From Chitinophaga jiangningensis (lineage in GTDB: Bacteria > Bacteroidota > Bacteroidia > Chitinophagales > Chitinophagaceae), in NCBI RefSeq assembly GCF_900142605.1, contig NZ_FRBL01000007.1:62001-126000 (forward strand): a DNA stretch of 64,000 nt. The letters are read 5' to 3'. The notes below the pieces were generated by a model. The model was not told the DNA's origin. It did no database searches and saw only the letters and a list, made by a program, of their open reading frames with translations. The position numbers and the translations under genes are program-made. Of this stretch, positions 1-8,294 are shown piece after piece (the stretch's first letter is position 1; each line of letters starts with the position of its first letter).

Positions 1-290
1 CTGTTGGCTTCAAATTCCGACGGAGGCGTGGAAGTGCTGTTATTCCAGCCCGGTCTAAAGGATAGCAGGTGTATTTTGGCTTTTTGCAAATCTGGCTGGT
101 GAGCGCGCCAGGTACTATCATCTATTGCACTTGTTTCTGCTCTGGATAGAGCTGGCCGTGGTAGTGGTACCATTGCATTGGGTTTCTGGAAGGATGGTAA
201 AATAACGGTGTCTTTTTGTGCCGGTGTTTGTTGCTGACCGCAGGAAAGCCATAGGAACGCAAACAACAGAAATAGGGTGAACCTGATCAT
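1..290 (-). CDS. Putative lipoprotein, 3' part outside window
   Basis: An open frame runs on the minus strand from an ATG at 290 to the left edge (96 codons) without a stop. The N-terminus is a typical type II signal peptide: MIRF, then a hydrophobic stretch rich in Leu and Phe, then the lipobox L-W-L-S-C-G with the lipidated Cys at about residue 17. The mature part begins Gln/Thr/Ala-rich and polar. This indicates an exported, membrane-anchored lipoprotein. No family can be recognised in the visible 96 residues. A near-match to the Bacteroidota -7 box with one extra base lies at about 295-303. Function unknown. Confidence 0.7.
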   Translation of the reverse strand, partial: MIRFTLFLLFAFLWLSCGQQQTPAQKDTVILPSFQKPNAMVPLPRPALSRAETSAIDDSTWRAHQPDLQKAKIHLLSFRPGWNNSTSTPPSEFEAN

Positions 291-391
291 CTCCCAAAAT
301 TTATATAAAAAATATAGTAAATGCCTGCTATTTTAAGGCAATTGGGCTAAATTTTAACCCATTTTTACCCTTTTACTTCGATAAAACGTAC

Positions 392-399
392 TATCTTCG
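392..399 (+). promoter_or_regulatory. Candidate -7 promoter box for tig
   Basis: TATCTTCG matches the Bacteroidota -7 consensus TAnnTTTG with a C at the seventh place, a variant also seen before other genes here (15422, 29031 on the complement). It would give tig a leader of about 310 bases. The stretch 291-712 holds no convincing gene: only a 31-codon frame from an ATG at 434 and a TTG-started frame, neither with recognisable features. Confidence 0.4.
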
Positions 400-712
400 C
401 GCTCTGCTAGATTGGGCGTATTTTCATAATTTTATGGAAATCAATATCTTAGTCTATAAGATAGGACAGAAAAGCATAGGAAAAGAGGGAATTGGAGCCG
501 CGGGCAAGGCAGGTATTATGCCATTATGACAACACCATCAGGTTATCAGGTCTATATCTTCCGGCGTTAGGATGTTCGGGTAAAAATCAGGTCTCCGCTT
601 ACCTTTCAGAAATATTCCAGGGAATCCCCGGCATTTTTCAAATGACGTCATGGCAGAAAAATAAAAAAGGAATTATTATTGCTTCTTAAAGAACACTTTA
701 TACAATTCAATT

Positions 713-2092
713 ATGGCAACCGTTACCAGAGAAAACATTGGTTTATTGAACGATAAGATCACTGTGAAAGTGAGCACGGAAGATTACCTTCCTAATTTTG
801 ACAAGGCAGTAAAGCAATTCACTAAAAGTGCAAACATCCCGGGCTTCCGTAAAGGAATGGTGCCTGCAGGTATGGTTAAGAAAATGCACGGTGCCGCAAT
901 TTTCAGCGACGAGGTGTTGAAAACTGTGGAAAAAGAGCTGATGGGTTATATCCAGAACGAGAAACTGGAGCTGTTTGGTCAGCCACTGTCTCTGGAAAAA
1001 GAGGCTAAAAACCTGGACTTCAATCAGCCGGCTGAATATTCATTCGACTTTGAAGTAGGTGTAAAACCTTCTTTTGAGGTTACTCCACTGGAAAACAACA
1101 AAACTACTCTTACCAAATATAAAGTGACTGTTACCGACGAAATGGTACAGGAGGAAGTTGAGCGTTTACAGCTGAAAGGCGGTAAAATGACAGAACCTGA
1201 AACAATTGATTCTGAAGATAACGTTATAAACGTTAAATTCGATGAGTCAGATGCAGCAGGTAATGTGATCGAAGGTGGTATCAGCAAAGAGAATGCGCTG
1301 TTGGTGAAATACTTCACTCCTGCTATCCAGGAGCAGCTGAAAGGCAAGAAAGCGGAAGACACCATCGTATTCCAACTGGCTACTTCTTTTGACGAACAGC
1401 GTCTGGGCTGGATCCTGAAAGATCTGGGCTTCGAAGCGAACGATAAAGATGCTGCTCAAAAATATTTCAAACTAACTATCACTAAAGTTGGTTTAATTGA
1501 GAAAAGAGAATTAAACGAAGAGTTCTTCAAAGAAGTTTATCCTGCGGATAACATCACTACAGAAGAAGCGTTCCGTGCTAAACTGAAAGAAGAAATCGAG
1601 AAGTACTGGAATTCCGAAGCGAAGAACCACATGCACAACGATCTGTTCGAAGTACTGGTTCACGAAACTCCGATTGAATTACCAAAAGATTTCCTGAAAC
1701 GTTGGCTGCAGGTTGGCGGTGAAAAACCTAAAACTGCGGAAGAAGCGGAAAAAGAATACCCTGGCTTCGACCATCAACTGCGTTGGACACTGATCAGCGA
1801 CAAACTGATTCGCGATAATAAATTAGAGGTTTCTTTCGAAGAGCTGAAAGAAAACGCTAAACAAAAAGTATTAGGCTACTATGGTGGTGCTGCTGCAGAC
1901 GGTGCTGAATGGTTAGACAGCTATCTGGACCGCCTGTTACAAGACGAGAAATTTGTAGACCAGACTTACCGCGAGATGATCACCCAAAAACTGTTTGACT
2001 GGGCTGAAGCGAAGGTGACTATTAAAGAAGAGGAAATCAAAGCAGACGATTTTGTTAATTTACCTCATAAACATCACCATCATGAACATTAA
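713..2092 (+). CDS. tig: Trigger factor (ribosome-associated chaperone and prolyl isomerase)
   Basis: 459 residues, close to the family's usual 430-450. Trigger factor binds ribosomal protein L23 at the exit tunnel and shields nascent chains. The ribosome-binding signature is seen as IPGFRKGMVP at about residues 43-52 in the N-terminal domain. The middle region is where the FKBP-like domain lies, and the C-terminal part is the long helical chaperone domain. The gene is immediately followed, with an 11-base overlap, by clpP and then clpX, the classic tig-clpP-clpX order. Oddity: the protein ends in a histidine-rich tail (HKHHHHEH), which is not a feature of E. coli trigger factor and could bind metal. 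The His codons overlap the clpP start region. Confidence 0.95.
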   Translation: MATVTRENIGLLNDKITVKVSTEDYLPNFDKAVKQFTKSANIPGFRKGMVPAGMVKKMHGAAIFSDEVLKTVEKELMGYIQNEKLELFGQPLSLEKEAKNLDFNQPAEYSFDFEVGVKPSFEVTPLENNKTTLTKYKVTVTDEMVQEEVERLQLKGGKMTEPETIDSEDNVINVKFDESDAAGNVIEGGISKENALLVKYFTPAIQEQLKGKKAEDTIVFQLATSFDEQRLGWILKDLGFEANDKDAAQKYFKLTITKVGLIEKRELNEEFFKEVYPADNITTEEAFRAKLKEEIEKYWNSEAKNHMHNDLFEVLVHETPIELPKDFLKRWLQVGGEKPKTAEEAEKEYPGFDHQLRWTLISDKLIRDNKLEVSFEELKENAKQKVLGYYGGAAADGAEWLDSYLDRLLQDEKFVDQTYREMITQKLFDWAEAKVTIKEEEIKADDFVNLPHKHHHHEH

Positions 2093-2783
2093 TAACGAAT
2101 TCAGAAAATATGCGATCAAGCATCATGGGATCAGCAGCCTGGTAGTGGACAGCTATGCAAAAAGCCACCAGATCAACAGTCTGACTCCGTACATCCTCGA
2201 GGAACGCCAGATGAACATGACTCAAATGGACGTTTTCTCCCGTTTGATGGCTGATCGTATCATTTTCCTGGGCGACCCTGTGAACGACTACGTAGCGAAC
2301 GTTATCACTGCGCAGCTGCTGTTCCTGGAGTCATCCGACCGCAATCGTGATATTCAGATGTATATCAATAGCCCTGGTGGTAGCGTTTACGCCGGACTGG
2401 GAATCTATGATACCATGCAGATCATTTCTCCTGATGTTGCTACTATCTGTACCGGTATGGCTGCCTCTTTCGGCGCTGTATTGCTGGTAGCTGGTACAAA
2501 AGGTAAACGTACTGCCCTGAAGCACGCACGCGTAATGATTCACCAACCTCACGGCGGTGCGGAAGGTCAAACTTCTGACATCGAAATCACTGCCCGCGAG
2601 TTCGTAAAACTCAAAAAAGAGCTGAACGAAATCATTGCAGGTCATAGTGGTCAGCCAGTGAAAAAAGTGGAAAAAGACGGCGATCGTGACTATTGGATGA
2701 CCGCTGATGAAGCTAAAGAATATGGCATCATCGACGATGTGCTGCAGAAAAATCCGAAAAAACAGCTGGATACTCCACAGTAA
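2082..2783 (+). CDS. clpP: ATP-dependent Clp protease proteolytic subunit
   Basis: 233 residues from the ATG at 2082, which lies inside the last codons of tig. A TTG 30 bases upstream keeps the frame open, but it is deep inside tig and would add an unlike tail. ClpP forms the double-ring serine protease chamber fed by ClpX. The catalytic triad can be read: Ser in GMAASFGAVLL, His in MIHQPHGG, and Asp in the GDRDYWM region. The N-terminus before the conserved core (about 25-30 residues beginning MNINNEFRKYA) is longer than in E. coli ClpP, where a processed propeptide is found. Translational coupling to tig is likely. A strong terminator follows, so clpX appears to be transcribed separately. 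Confidence 0.95.
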   Translation: MNINNEFRKYAIKHHGISSLVVDSYAKSHQINSLTPYILEERQMNMTQMDVFSRLMADRIIFLGDPVNDYVANVITAQLLFLESSDRNRDIQMYINSPGGSVYAGLGIYDTMQIISPDVATICTGMAASFGAVLLVAGTKGKRTALKHARVMIHQPHGGAEGQTSDIEITAREFVKLKKELNEIIAGHSGQPVKKVEKDGDRDYWMTADEAKEYGIIDDVLQKNPKKQLDTPQ

Positions 2784-2826
2784 ATCTTAATATCAGATTG
2801 GGTTTTACCTGATTTAGATTATTTTA

Positions 2827-2855
2827 ACAGTCCCGCTGCCAGCGGGACTGTTTTT
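2827..2855 (+). terminator. Intrinsic terminator after clpP
   Basis: An 11-base perfect stem ACAGTCCCGCT / AGCGGGACTGT with a GCC loop is followed at once by a run of T. It closes the tig-clpP unit. Confidence 0.9.
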
Positions 2856-2882
2856 ATTTAGCCGGGGCCCGGATTTTTAGTG

Positions 2883-2890
2883 TAAATTTG
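2883..2890 (+). promoter_or_regulatory. -7 promoter box for clpX
   Basis: TAAATTTG is a perfect match to the Bacteroidota -7 consensus TAnnTTTG. It lies between the clpP terminator and the clpX ATG and gives a leader of about 58 bases. Confidence 0.6.
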
Positions 2891-2951
2891 TAGCCCTGTC
2901 AATTAATAGCAGGCAACGCCCAAGATTCGTCGAAAAATAATCTATTCCGAA

Positions 2952-4196
2952 ATGAAAGAATCGAAAATTCGTTGTTCCTTCTGCAACCGCTCTAAAGAAG
3001 AAGTACAAATTCTGATTGCCGGCGCCGAAGGACATATCTGTGAGAACTGTGTAGCGAATGCGCAGGAAATCATTGACCAGGAGCTTTTTGCCCCGGGCAA
3101 AAAACCTGTAACATCCCCAACCTCACATTTCGCACCTAAGGTTTCCAAACCAGTGGAAATCAAAAAATTCCTGGATGAATATGTAATCGGTCAGGACGAT
3201 GCTAAGAAAATCCTTGCCGTAGCCGTATATAACCACTACAAACGCCTGAACCAGCAGATCGAAGATGATGAGGTGGAAATTGAAAAATCCAATATCATCA
3301 TGGTCGGCGAAACCGGTACAGGTAAAACCTTACTGGCGAAATCCATCGCTAAACTGCTCAATGTACCTTTTACCATCGTAGATGCGACCGTATTTACAGA
3401 AGCAGGTTATGTGGGAGAAGACGTGGAAAGCATTCTGAGCCGCCTCCTGCAGGTTTGTAACTACGATGTGGAAGCAGCTGAACGTGGTATCGTTTACATC
3501 GACGAGATCGATAAAATTGCCCGTAAAAACGATAACCCTTCCATTACCCGTGACGTAAGCGGTGAAGGTGTACAACAGGGCTTACTGAAGCTTCTGGAAG
3601 GTACAGAGGTACTGGTACCACCTCAGGGCGGTCGTAAACATCCGGAACAGAAACTGATCAAACTCAACACGCAAAATATCCTCTTCATCTGCGGTGGCGC
3701 ATTCGACGGCGTAGAAAGAATTATCAGCAGAAGAGTACAAACCCACTCTATTGGCTTTAACGTCAATAAAGAAAAAGAAGAAGAAAGCAGAAAGCAGATC
3801 CTGCGCTACGTAAACTCTCAGGACCTGAAATCATTCGGTCTCATTCCTGAATTACTCGGCCGTCTGCCGGTAGTAACCTACCTGAATTCTCTCGACAGAG
3901 ATACGCTGAAAGCCATCCTTACCAAGCCTAAAAATGCGCTGGTAAAACAGTATAAAAAGCTGTTTAAGGTGGAAAACATCGATCTGGTTGTGGAAGAAGA
4001 TGCCATCGACTACATCGTTGACAAGGCAATGGAATACAAACTTGGTGCTCGTGGTCTCCGCTCCATCTGTGAAGTGGTGCTCAGCGACGCAATGTTTGAG
4101 CTGCCTTCTGCCAACGAAACCAGCTTTACCCTTACCAAGGAGTACGCAGAAAATAAACTGGAAAAATCTACCCTGGTAAAATTAAAGGTGGCCTAA
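2952..4196 (+). CDS. clpX: ATP-dependent Clp protease ATP-binding subunit ClpX
   Basis: 414 residues, full length. ClpX is the AAA+ unfoldase that recognises tagged substrates and threads them into ClpP. The N-terminal zinc-binding domain shows two Cys pairs (RCSFC and CENC) within the first 40 residues. Walker A is GETGTGKT at about residue 118-125, Walker B is IVYIDEIDKI, and the sensor/arginine region reads RRVQT and GRLPVV. The C-terminal small domain contains GARGLRSICE. It has its own promoter box and is followed 32 bases later by a small gene, with a terminator after that, so the two may share a transcript. Confidence 0.96.
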   Translation: MKESKIRCSFCNRSKEEVQILIAGAEGHICENCVANAQEIIDQELFAPGKKPVTSPTSHFAPKVSKPVEIKKFLDEYVIGQDDAKKILAVAVYNHYKRLNQQIEDDEVEIEKSNIIMVGETGTGKTLLAKSIAKLLNVPFTIVDATVFTEAGYVGEDVESILSRLLQVCNYDVEAAERGIVYIDEIDKIARKNDNPSITRDVSGEGVQQGLLKLLEGTEVLVPPQGGRKHPEQKLIKLNTQNILFICGGAFDGVERIISRRVQTHSIGFNVNKEKEEESRKQILRYVNSQDLKSFGLIPELLGRLPVVTYLNSLDRDTLKAILTKPKNALVKQYKKLFKVENIDLVVEEDAIDYIVDKAMEYKLGARGLRSICEVVLSDAMFELPSANETSFTLTKEYAENKLEKSTLVKLKVA

Positions 4197-4228
4197 TACT
4201 GATTACGAACCTTTAAAACCCAAATATC

Positions 4229-4522
4229 ATGCAGGAACTTATTCAACAATTACAGGAAAAGGCAGGTCTTACTGCAGAACAGGCAGCACAGTCTATTGAT
4301 GTAATCAAAGAATACGTGAAAGGCAAACTGCCTCCGTTTATTGCCGGAACTGTTGACAACTGGTTTGCTGGTGTGGCCGGCAAAACAGAAGCTAAAGGAG
4401 AAGGCTTTATGGACAAAGCAGGTGATTTCCTGGATGATGTGAAAGACACTGCTGAAGACTGGGCTGATGCCGCTAAGAACAAGGTGACAGACTTCTTCAA
4501 CAAAGAAAAGGATCATCAATAA
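4229..4522 (+). CDS. Small conserved protein of unknown function
   Basis: 97 residues with no signal peptide. The N-terminal half (MQELIQQLQEKAGL, then an IDVIKEYVKGKLPPF segment) looks like two amphipathic helices. The C-terminal half is highly charged, with repeated Asp/Lys helices (DKAGDFLDDVKDTAEDWADAAKNK) resembling low-complexity amphipathic or stress-type helices. It lies 32 bases after clpX and before a strong terminator, so it is probably co-transcribed with clpX. I recall similar small proteins in Bacteroidota but know no function. An adaptor or stress role would be speculation from position only. Confidence 0.8.
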   Translation: MQELIQQLQEKAGLTAEQAAQSIDVIKEYVKGKLPPFIAGTVDNWFAGVAGKTEAKGEGFMDKAGDFLDDVKDTAEDWADAAKNKVTDFFNKEKDHQ

Positions 4523-4549
4523 TCCGTCTAAGGAACTAATTAAATGAAA

Positions 4550-4577
4550 AGGTCCCGCAACTTGCGGGACCTTTTTC
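4550..4577 (+). terminator. Intrinsic terminator after the clpX unit
   Basis: Perfect stem AGGTCCCGCAA / TTGCGGGACCT with a single-base spacer (C) at the tip, preceded by A residues and followed by TTTTC. Confidence 0.9.
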
Positions 4578-4685
4578 GTTTTTAAATAAGATATAGACAA
4601 TCGAATTTCCAATAAGATAACGTGGAGATTACAGGTCTTAATAATTTTTTCAAACTATCTACATAATAGCTTTGAAGTTACTTCT

Positions 4686-4790
4686 AAAAAAAGCACCCGG
4701 GTTACTGGGTGCTCAAATTGCGTAAAAGTGTTTCAAATCTTAGTTTGATTTTTGTGTTAAGGTTGATAAACGGTAAAGAGTGATGAATTA
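4686..4790 (-). ncRNA. Candidate small RNA (or 3' terminator region of the dehydrogenase operon)
   Basis: On the minus strand a perfect -7 box TAAATTTG (4801-4794) is followed about 80 bases later by a hairpin AGCACCC / GGGTGCT (4693-4713) and seven T (4692-4686). Together they would define an RNA of about 105 bases in a 429-base stretch without a gene. No open frame of note lies inside it. No good -33 TTG was found at the usual distance, which weakens the promoter. The hairpin could instead simply terminate the minus-strand acyl-CoA dehydrogenase transcript, whose stop is 240 bases upstream. The remainder of 4578-4950 is AT-rich with nothing else recognised. Confidence 0.3.
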
Positions 4791-4951
4791 ACCCAAATTT
4801 AACGTTCCTTTTGCAATTATTTATAACACAAAAGGGGTAATGTTTCATTTAATTGTCAAAAAAGATGAGTGGTTTGTAGTTGATATTTTTTTACATTAAA
4901 AAATTTTCACACTCTTAATCACAGCCATACCAATTTTCTTATCCCTTATTC

Positions 4952-6091
4952 TTATCGTAATGCCTCTCTGGCAATCACTATTTTCTGTATTTCAGAGGTC
5001 CCCTCCCCAATGGTACATAATTTAGCATCGCGGTAGAATTTCTCTACCGGGAAGTCTTTTGTATATCCATAGCCACCGAAAATCTGTACTGCATCGTTAG
5101 CAACCCTTACTGCTACCTCAGAGGCGTAGTATTTGGCCATGGCGGCCTGTTGGGTCATCTTTTCCTTACGGTTCTTCATATCAGCTGCCTGTAGTGTGAG
5201 TAATTCCGCTGCTTCAATCTCTGTAGCCATATCTGCCAATTTGAAAGATACTCCCTGGAAGCTGGCTATCGGCTGATCGAACTGGTAGCGTTCTTTGGCA
5301 TATTTCAGGGCAGCATCACGGGCGCCTTTGGCAATACCCAAAGACAACGCTGCAATCGAAATACGGCCTCCATCCAGCACTTTCATGGACTGAATAAACC
5401 CGTCTCCTACTGTGCCCAATACATTTGCTGCGGGTATGCGGCAATTGCTGAAAATCATTTCTGCTGTTTCAGAAGCGCGCATGCCCAGTTTATTTTCTTT
5501 TTTACCTCCACTGAATCCAGGGGTGCCCTTTTCTACTACAAAGGCAGTCATACCATGACTATCCCGCACATCACCGGTGCGGGCTATTACCACCGCCACA
5601 TCACAACTTTTACCGTGGGTGATCCAGCATTTGGTGCCGTCGATAATCCAGTCGGTGCCATCCTGTTTGGCCACGCATTTCATATTCATGGCATCAGAGC
5701 CGGTATTGGGTTCTGTGAGGCCCCATGCACCAATCCATTCGGCAGTTGCCAGTTTTGGCAGCCAGCGTTGCTTTTGTTCTTCATTACCGAATTGCAGGAT
5801 ATGCCCCGTGCAGAGGGAGTTATGCGCGGCTACACTCAGCCCTATGGCGCCACAGAAGCGGGCAATTTCGCTTACTACCGTTACATATTCCAGATATCCA
5901 AGTCCACTGCCGCCGTATTGTTCTGGTACTAAAACGCCCATCAGGCCTAATTTCCCCAGCTCTTTAAATAATGCTACCGGAAATTCCTGCTGTTCGTCCC
6001 ATTCCAGCACGTGCGGCAAGATGGCTTTCTTTCCAAAGTCCCGGATTGTTTGTGCGATCTGTTGCTGTTCTTCAGTGGGCTCAAAATTCAT
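4952..6091 (-). CDS. Acyl-CoA dehydrogenase
   Basis: 379 residues, the standard length for the short/medium-chain acyl-CoA dehydrogenase family. These FAD enzymes make the trans-2-enoyl-CoA in fatty-acid or branched-chain amino-acid breakdown and pass electrons to ETF. Visible landmarks are the helical N-terminal domain, the beta-domain signature WGLTEPNTGSDA at about residue 130, the FAD/CoA region LGMRASETAEMIF, and the C-terminal signature FGGYGYTKDFPVEKFYRDAK. The catalytic Glu is present in IGEGTSEIQ. It lies 12 bases after the helix-hairpin-helix gene on the same strand and is probably co-transcribed with it. Chain-length preference cannot be told from the sequence alone. Confidence 0.93.
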   Translation of the reverse strand: MNFEPTEEQQQIAQTIRDFGKKAILPHVLEWDEQQEFPVALFKELGKLGLMGVLVPEQYGGSGLGYLEYVTVVSEIARFCGAIGLSVAAHNSLCTGHILQFGNEEQKQRWLPKLATAEWIGAWGLTEPNTGSDAMNMKCVAKQDGTDWIIDGTKCWITHGKSCDVAVVIARTGDVRDSHGMTAFVVEKGTPGFSGGKKENKLGMRASETAEMIFSNCRIPAANVLGTVGDGFIQSMKVLDGGRISIAALSLGIAKGARDAALKYAKERYQFDQPIASFQGVSFKLADMATEIEAAELLTLQAADMKNRKEKMTQQAAMAKYYASEVAVRVANDAVQIFGGYGYTKDFPVEKFYRDAKLCTIGEGTSEIQKIVIAREALR

Positions 6092-6103
6092 AACGGGTAT
6101 TGT

Positions 6104-6988
6104 TTAAGGTTTTATCTGTATGTAATATTCAAGTTTACGATAAATAATATCATCCACCAACGGCAGGCTGCGTAACTCCTCCATACTCCTGAAACCCGCA
6201 TGGGCATTACGATACGCTACTATCATACCTGCCAGTTTATAACGTATATATGGATGGGACGCCAAAGTTTTTTCATCTGTGAGGTTGAGGTCCATAATTT
6301 TTAGAGAACTGTCACCGATCTTAAGAAATGGTTTGATTTTTTTGAATACGGAATCAGGAAGTCCATATGTTTCGGCTACCTGCTCCACGCTATAGAAGCC
6401 TCCCAGCTTGTCCCTGAACTTACAGATACGACGGGCGAAACCCGGTCCAATGCCTGGTAACTCATCCCAGCGCAGGGTATCGGCCGTGTTGATATCCAGT
6501 ATGCCCGGCATTTTGCGGTATTGTCGTTTATCCGGTGCCGTTACCCTTTCCTTATCCGCAATTCTAACATAGGGTACCAGCTTATCTGCCAATGGCGGCG
6601 GCATGCCATAGATTTTGTGCAGGTCCTCCGGCTTTCTGAACTGCCCGCCCTTACTCAGGTAGCGCTGTATACTACCGGCTGTTTTTTCGCTGACGCCCAG
6701 GCGTATCCAGTCCGGCACCGCAATACGGTTAGGATCAAAGTAAAAGCATGTGGATGGTAGGTTTATCGCAGCAGCGGTGTCGCTCCTGCAGGCAGCATTT
6801 GCCAGCGAAGCCTCAAACAGCAGCACTTCCTGCCGGAAAGCCAGTGTATCCGCCACATCTGCCCGCCGGCACCAGGATATAAACCGCGGTGTGATACAGC
6901 CAAGTATTACTAGTAAAATCAGGGTATAAATACCAGCCCTCTCCTTCCGGGAGAAAGAGAAATACTCCTTCAGTAAGAAATTCCACAT
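6104..6988 (-). CDS. Membrane-anchored helix-hairpin-helix protein (ComEA-like)
   Basis: 294 residues. After a short basic N-terminus comes one hydrophobic segment (TLILLVILGCI, about residues 20-36), then a soluble part with repeated helix-hairpin-helix motifs. The clearest are PDWIRLGVSEKTAGSIQRYL, ELPGIGPGFARRICKFRD and the pair near the C-terminus. ITPRF and similar segments separate them. HhH repeats bind DNA backbone, and ComEA-type proteins pull DNA across the periplasm during natural transformation. The membrane anchor fits that idea, but this protein is larger than ComEA and the function is not proven. A TAATTTTG promoter box lies 19-30 bases upstream. Confidence 0.85.
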   Translation of the reverse strand: MWNFLLKEYFSFSRKERAGIYTLILLVILGCITPRFISWCRRADVADTLAFRQEVLLFEASLANAACRSDTAAAINLPSTCFYFDPNRIAVPDWIRLGVSEKTAGSIQRYLSKGGQFRKPEDLHKIYGMPPPLADKLVPYVRIADKERVTAPDKRQYRKMPGILDINTADTLRWDELPGIGPGFARRICKFRDKLGGFYSVEQVAETYGLPDSVFKKIKPFLKIGDSSLKIMDLNLTDEKTLASHPYIRYKLAGMIVAYRNAHAGFRSMEELRSLPLVDDIIYRKLEYYIQIKP

Positions 6989-7010
6989 GGGTTAACAAAT
7001 TTTGGACAGG

Positions 7011-7018
7011 CAAAATTA
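7011..7018 (-). promoter_or_regulatory. -7 box for the HhH/acyl-CoA dehydrogenase pair
   Basis: On the minus strand the box reads TAATTTTG, a perfect TAnnTTTG match. The expected start of transcription is about 19 bases before the ATG at 6988. Confidence 0.5.
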
Positions 7019-7060
7019 TTATCTGCCTGAAAGCAATTCCTTTATTAGATGTTAACATTT

Positions 7061-7129
7061 CGCTTTTTTCAGACTGCCTTCGGCAGTCTGAAAAAAGCGA
7101 GGGGTACAAGGCCTGTGGCCTTGTACCCT
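7061..7129 (-). terminator. Twin-hairpin terminator after the MBL gene
   Basis: Two adjoining perfect hairpins. Read on the minus strand, the first is GGGTACAAGGCC with an ACA loop (7128-7102), followed by CGC and six T. Those T form part of the stem of the second, 18-base hairpin CGCTTTTTTCAGACTGCC (7061-7099) with a three-base loop. The first hairpin plus T-run is a classic intrinsic terminator. Confidence 0.8.
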
Positions 7130-7151
7130 TCGTATGCTTACCTGCAAAAGT

Positions 7152-7913
7152 TTAAATATCCAGCTTAAGTCCGTCATATGCCAGTGCCATACCATCCGGC
7201 AGCTCCCGCGATACATCCGCGTGCTTACCCAGCTGGTGGCTGATATGCGTAAAATACACCTGTGGTATATCCAGCTCTTTACCCAGCGCAATGGCCTCAT
7301 CCAGCGTAAAGTGAGAGATGTGTTTTTCTTTCCGCAGTGCGTTTACGACTAATATTTTGGAGCCCCTGATCTTATCTTTTTCCTCCGGCGCAATGAAGTT
7401 TGCATCTGTAATATAGGTGAAGTCATGAAAGCGGAAACCGGTAACCGGCATCTTATAATGCATCACCTGTATAGGCGTTACCGTTAGTCCGTTGACTTCA
7501 AACGGTTCGTCATCCAGCATCTTCAGATTAATTTCTGGTATGCCCGGATATTTATAATCCGCAAATGCGTAGGCAAATTCCCGCATGATCACGTTCTGAC
7601 TGAAATCAGTCGCATAAATATCAATGGGACTTTGCTGGAAGTAATTGAATGCCCGTATGTCGTCCATACCGGCAATATGATCTTTATGGGAATGCGTGAT
7701 CAGTACAGCTTCCAGGTGTTGCACCTTTTCCCGCAGCATCTGGTAGCGAAAATCGGGAGTGGTATCCACCACGATATTTCCTGCCGGCGACGACACCATG
7801 ATACTGCTCCGCAGGCGCTTATCGCGCGGATCGGCGGAGGTACACACCTCACAACCACAAGCTATTACTGGTACTCCCTGTGATGTCCCGGTTCCTAGAA
7901 ATGTTACTTTCAT
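7152..7913 (-). CDS. MBL-fold metal-dependent hydrolase (PhnP-like phosphodiesterase family)
   Basis: 253 residues. The start MKVTFLGTGTSQGVPVIAC with the following CGCEVCTSADPRDKRLRSS is typical of the PhnP/RNase Z-like branch of metallo-beta-lactamase-fold hydrolases, which act on cyclic phosphates and related esters. The metal-binding motif is HSHKDHIAGMDD at about residues 75-86. Further ligands are likely Asp in YITDAN and His in FTHISHQLGKH. The Cys-rich N-terminus suggests the second zinc site seen in PhnP. It lies 25 bases after the small unknown gene and probably shares its transcript. Cytoplasmic; substrate unknown. Confidence 0.88.
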   Translation of the reverse strand: MKVTFLGTGTSQGVPVIACGCEVCTSADPRDKRLRSSIMVSSPAGNIVVDTTPDFRYQMLREKVQHLEAVLITHSHKDHIAGMDDIRAFNYFQQSPIDIYATDFSQNVIMREFAYAFADYKYPGIPEINLKMLDDEPFEVNGLTVTPIQVMHYKMPVTGFRFHDFTYITDANFIAPEEKDKIRGSKILVVNALRKEKHISHFTLDEAIALGKELDIPQVYFTHISHQLGKHADVSRELPDGMALAYDGLKLDI

Positions 7914-7938
7914 GCCCTATTCATTTGTCATTACCTGC

Positions 7939-8259
7939 TTATTCTGCCTGATCCGCTTCCGGGGCTATATCGCCTTCTTCTGCATCCGGTACGGGTTTAC
8001 TGTTGATAATCTGTTTGTATAGTTTATGAGATTCTGCTGTCAGCATCTCCTCGTCGAGCGGGAGCGTGGTGAGGATATCCAGCAGGGTATTAATGCGCCC
8101 TTCCAGGTTGAGAAACTTATTGACTACCACTACCTTTTTATGTTCCAGGATGCAATAGCCGGAGTTGAAGGAGCCTTTCTCGAAACGAAGCACATATTTG
8201 GCATCTTCGAAAATCTTTTCCAGCTTACTCAGGTTATTAGGCGTGACTTTCATATTCAT
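7939..8259 (-). CDS. Conserved small protein of unknown function
   Basis: 106 residues, no signal peptide or membrane segment. It starts MNMKVTPNNLSKLEKIFED with alternating hydrophobic and charged residues, followed by strands around YVLRFEKGSFNSGYCILEHKKVVVVNKF and a helical, acidic C-terminus ending in Glu/Asp/Ala. The composition suggests a compact alpha/beta fold. It sits between porX and the MBL gene (gaps of 35 and 25 bases, same strand). A TATTTTTG box at 8271-8264 on the minus strand suggests its own promoter with an almost absent leader. No function recognised. Confidence 0.8.
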   Translation of the reverse strand: MNMKVTPNNLSKLEKIFEDAKYVLRFEKGSFNSGYCILEHKKVVVVNKFLNLEGRINTLLDILTTLPLDEEMLTAESHKLYKQIINSKPVPDAEEGDIAPEADQAE

Positions 8260-8263
8260 GCTG

Positions 8264-8271
8264 CAAAAATA
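8264..8271 (-). promoter_or_regulatory. -7 box immediately before the 106-residue gene
   Basis: TATTTTTG on the minus strand matches TAnnTTTG and ends five bases before the first ATG (8259). The transcript would be essentially leaderless. Confidence 0.45.
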
Positions 8272-8294
8272 GTTAAAAGCGCTTTAGCAACCGA

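Noticed and set aside
492..689. 65-codon TTG-started frame before tig
   Set aside because: No ATG, no family, no promoter geometry; lies in the tig upstream region.
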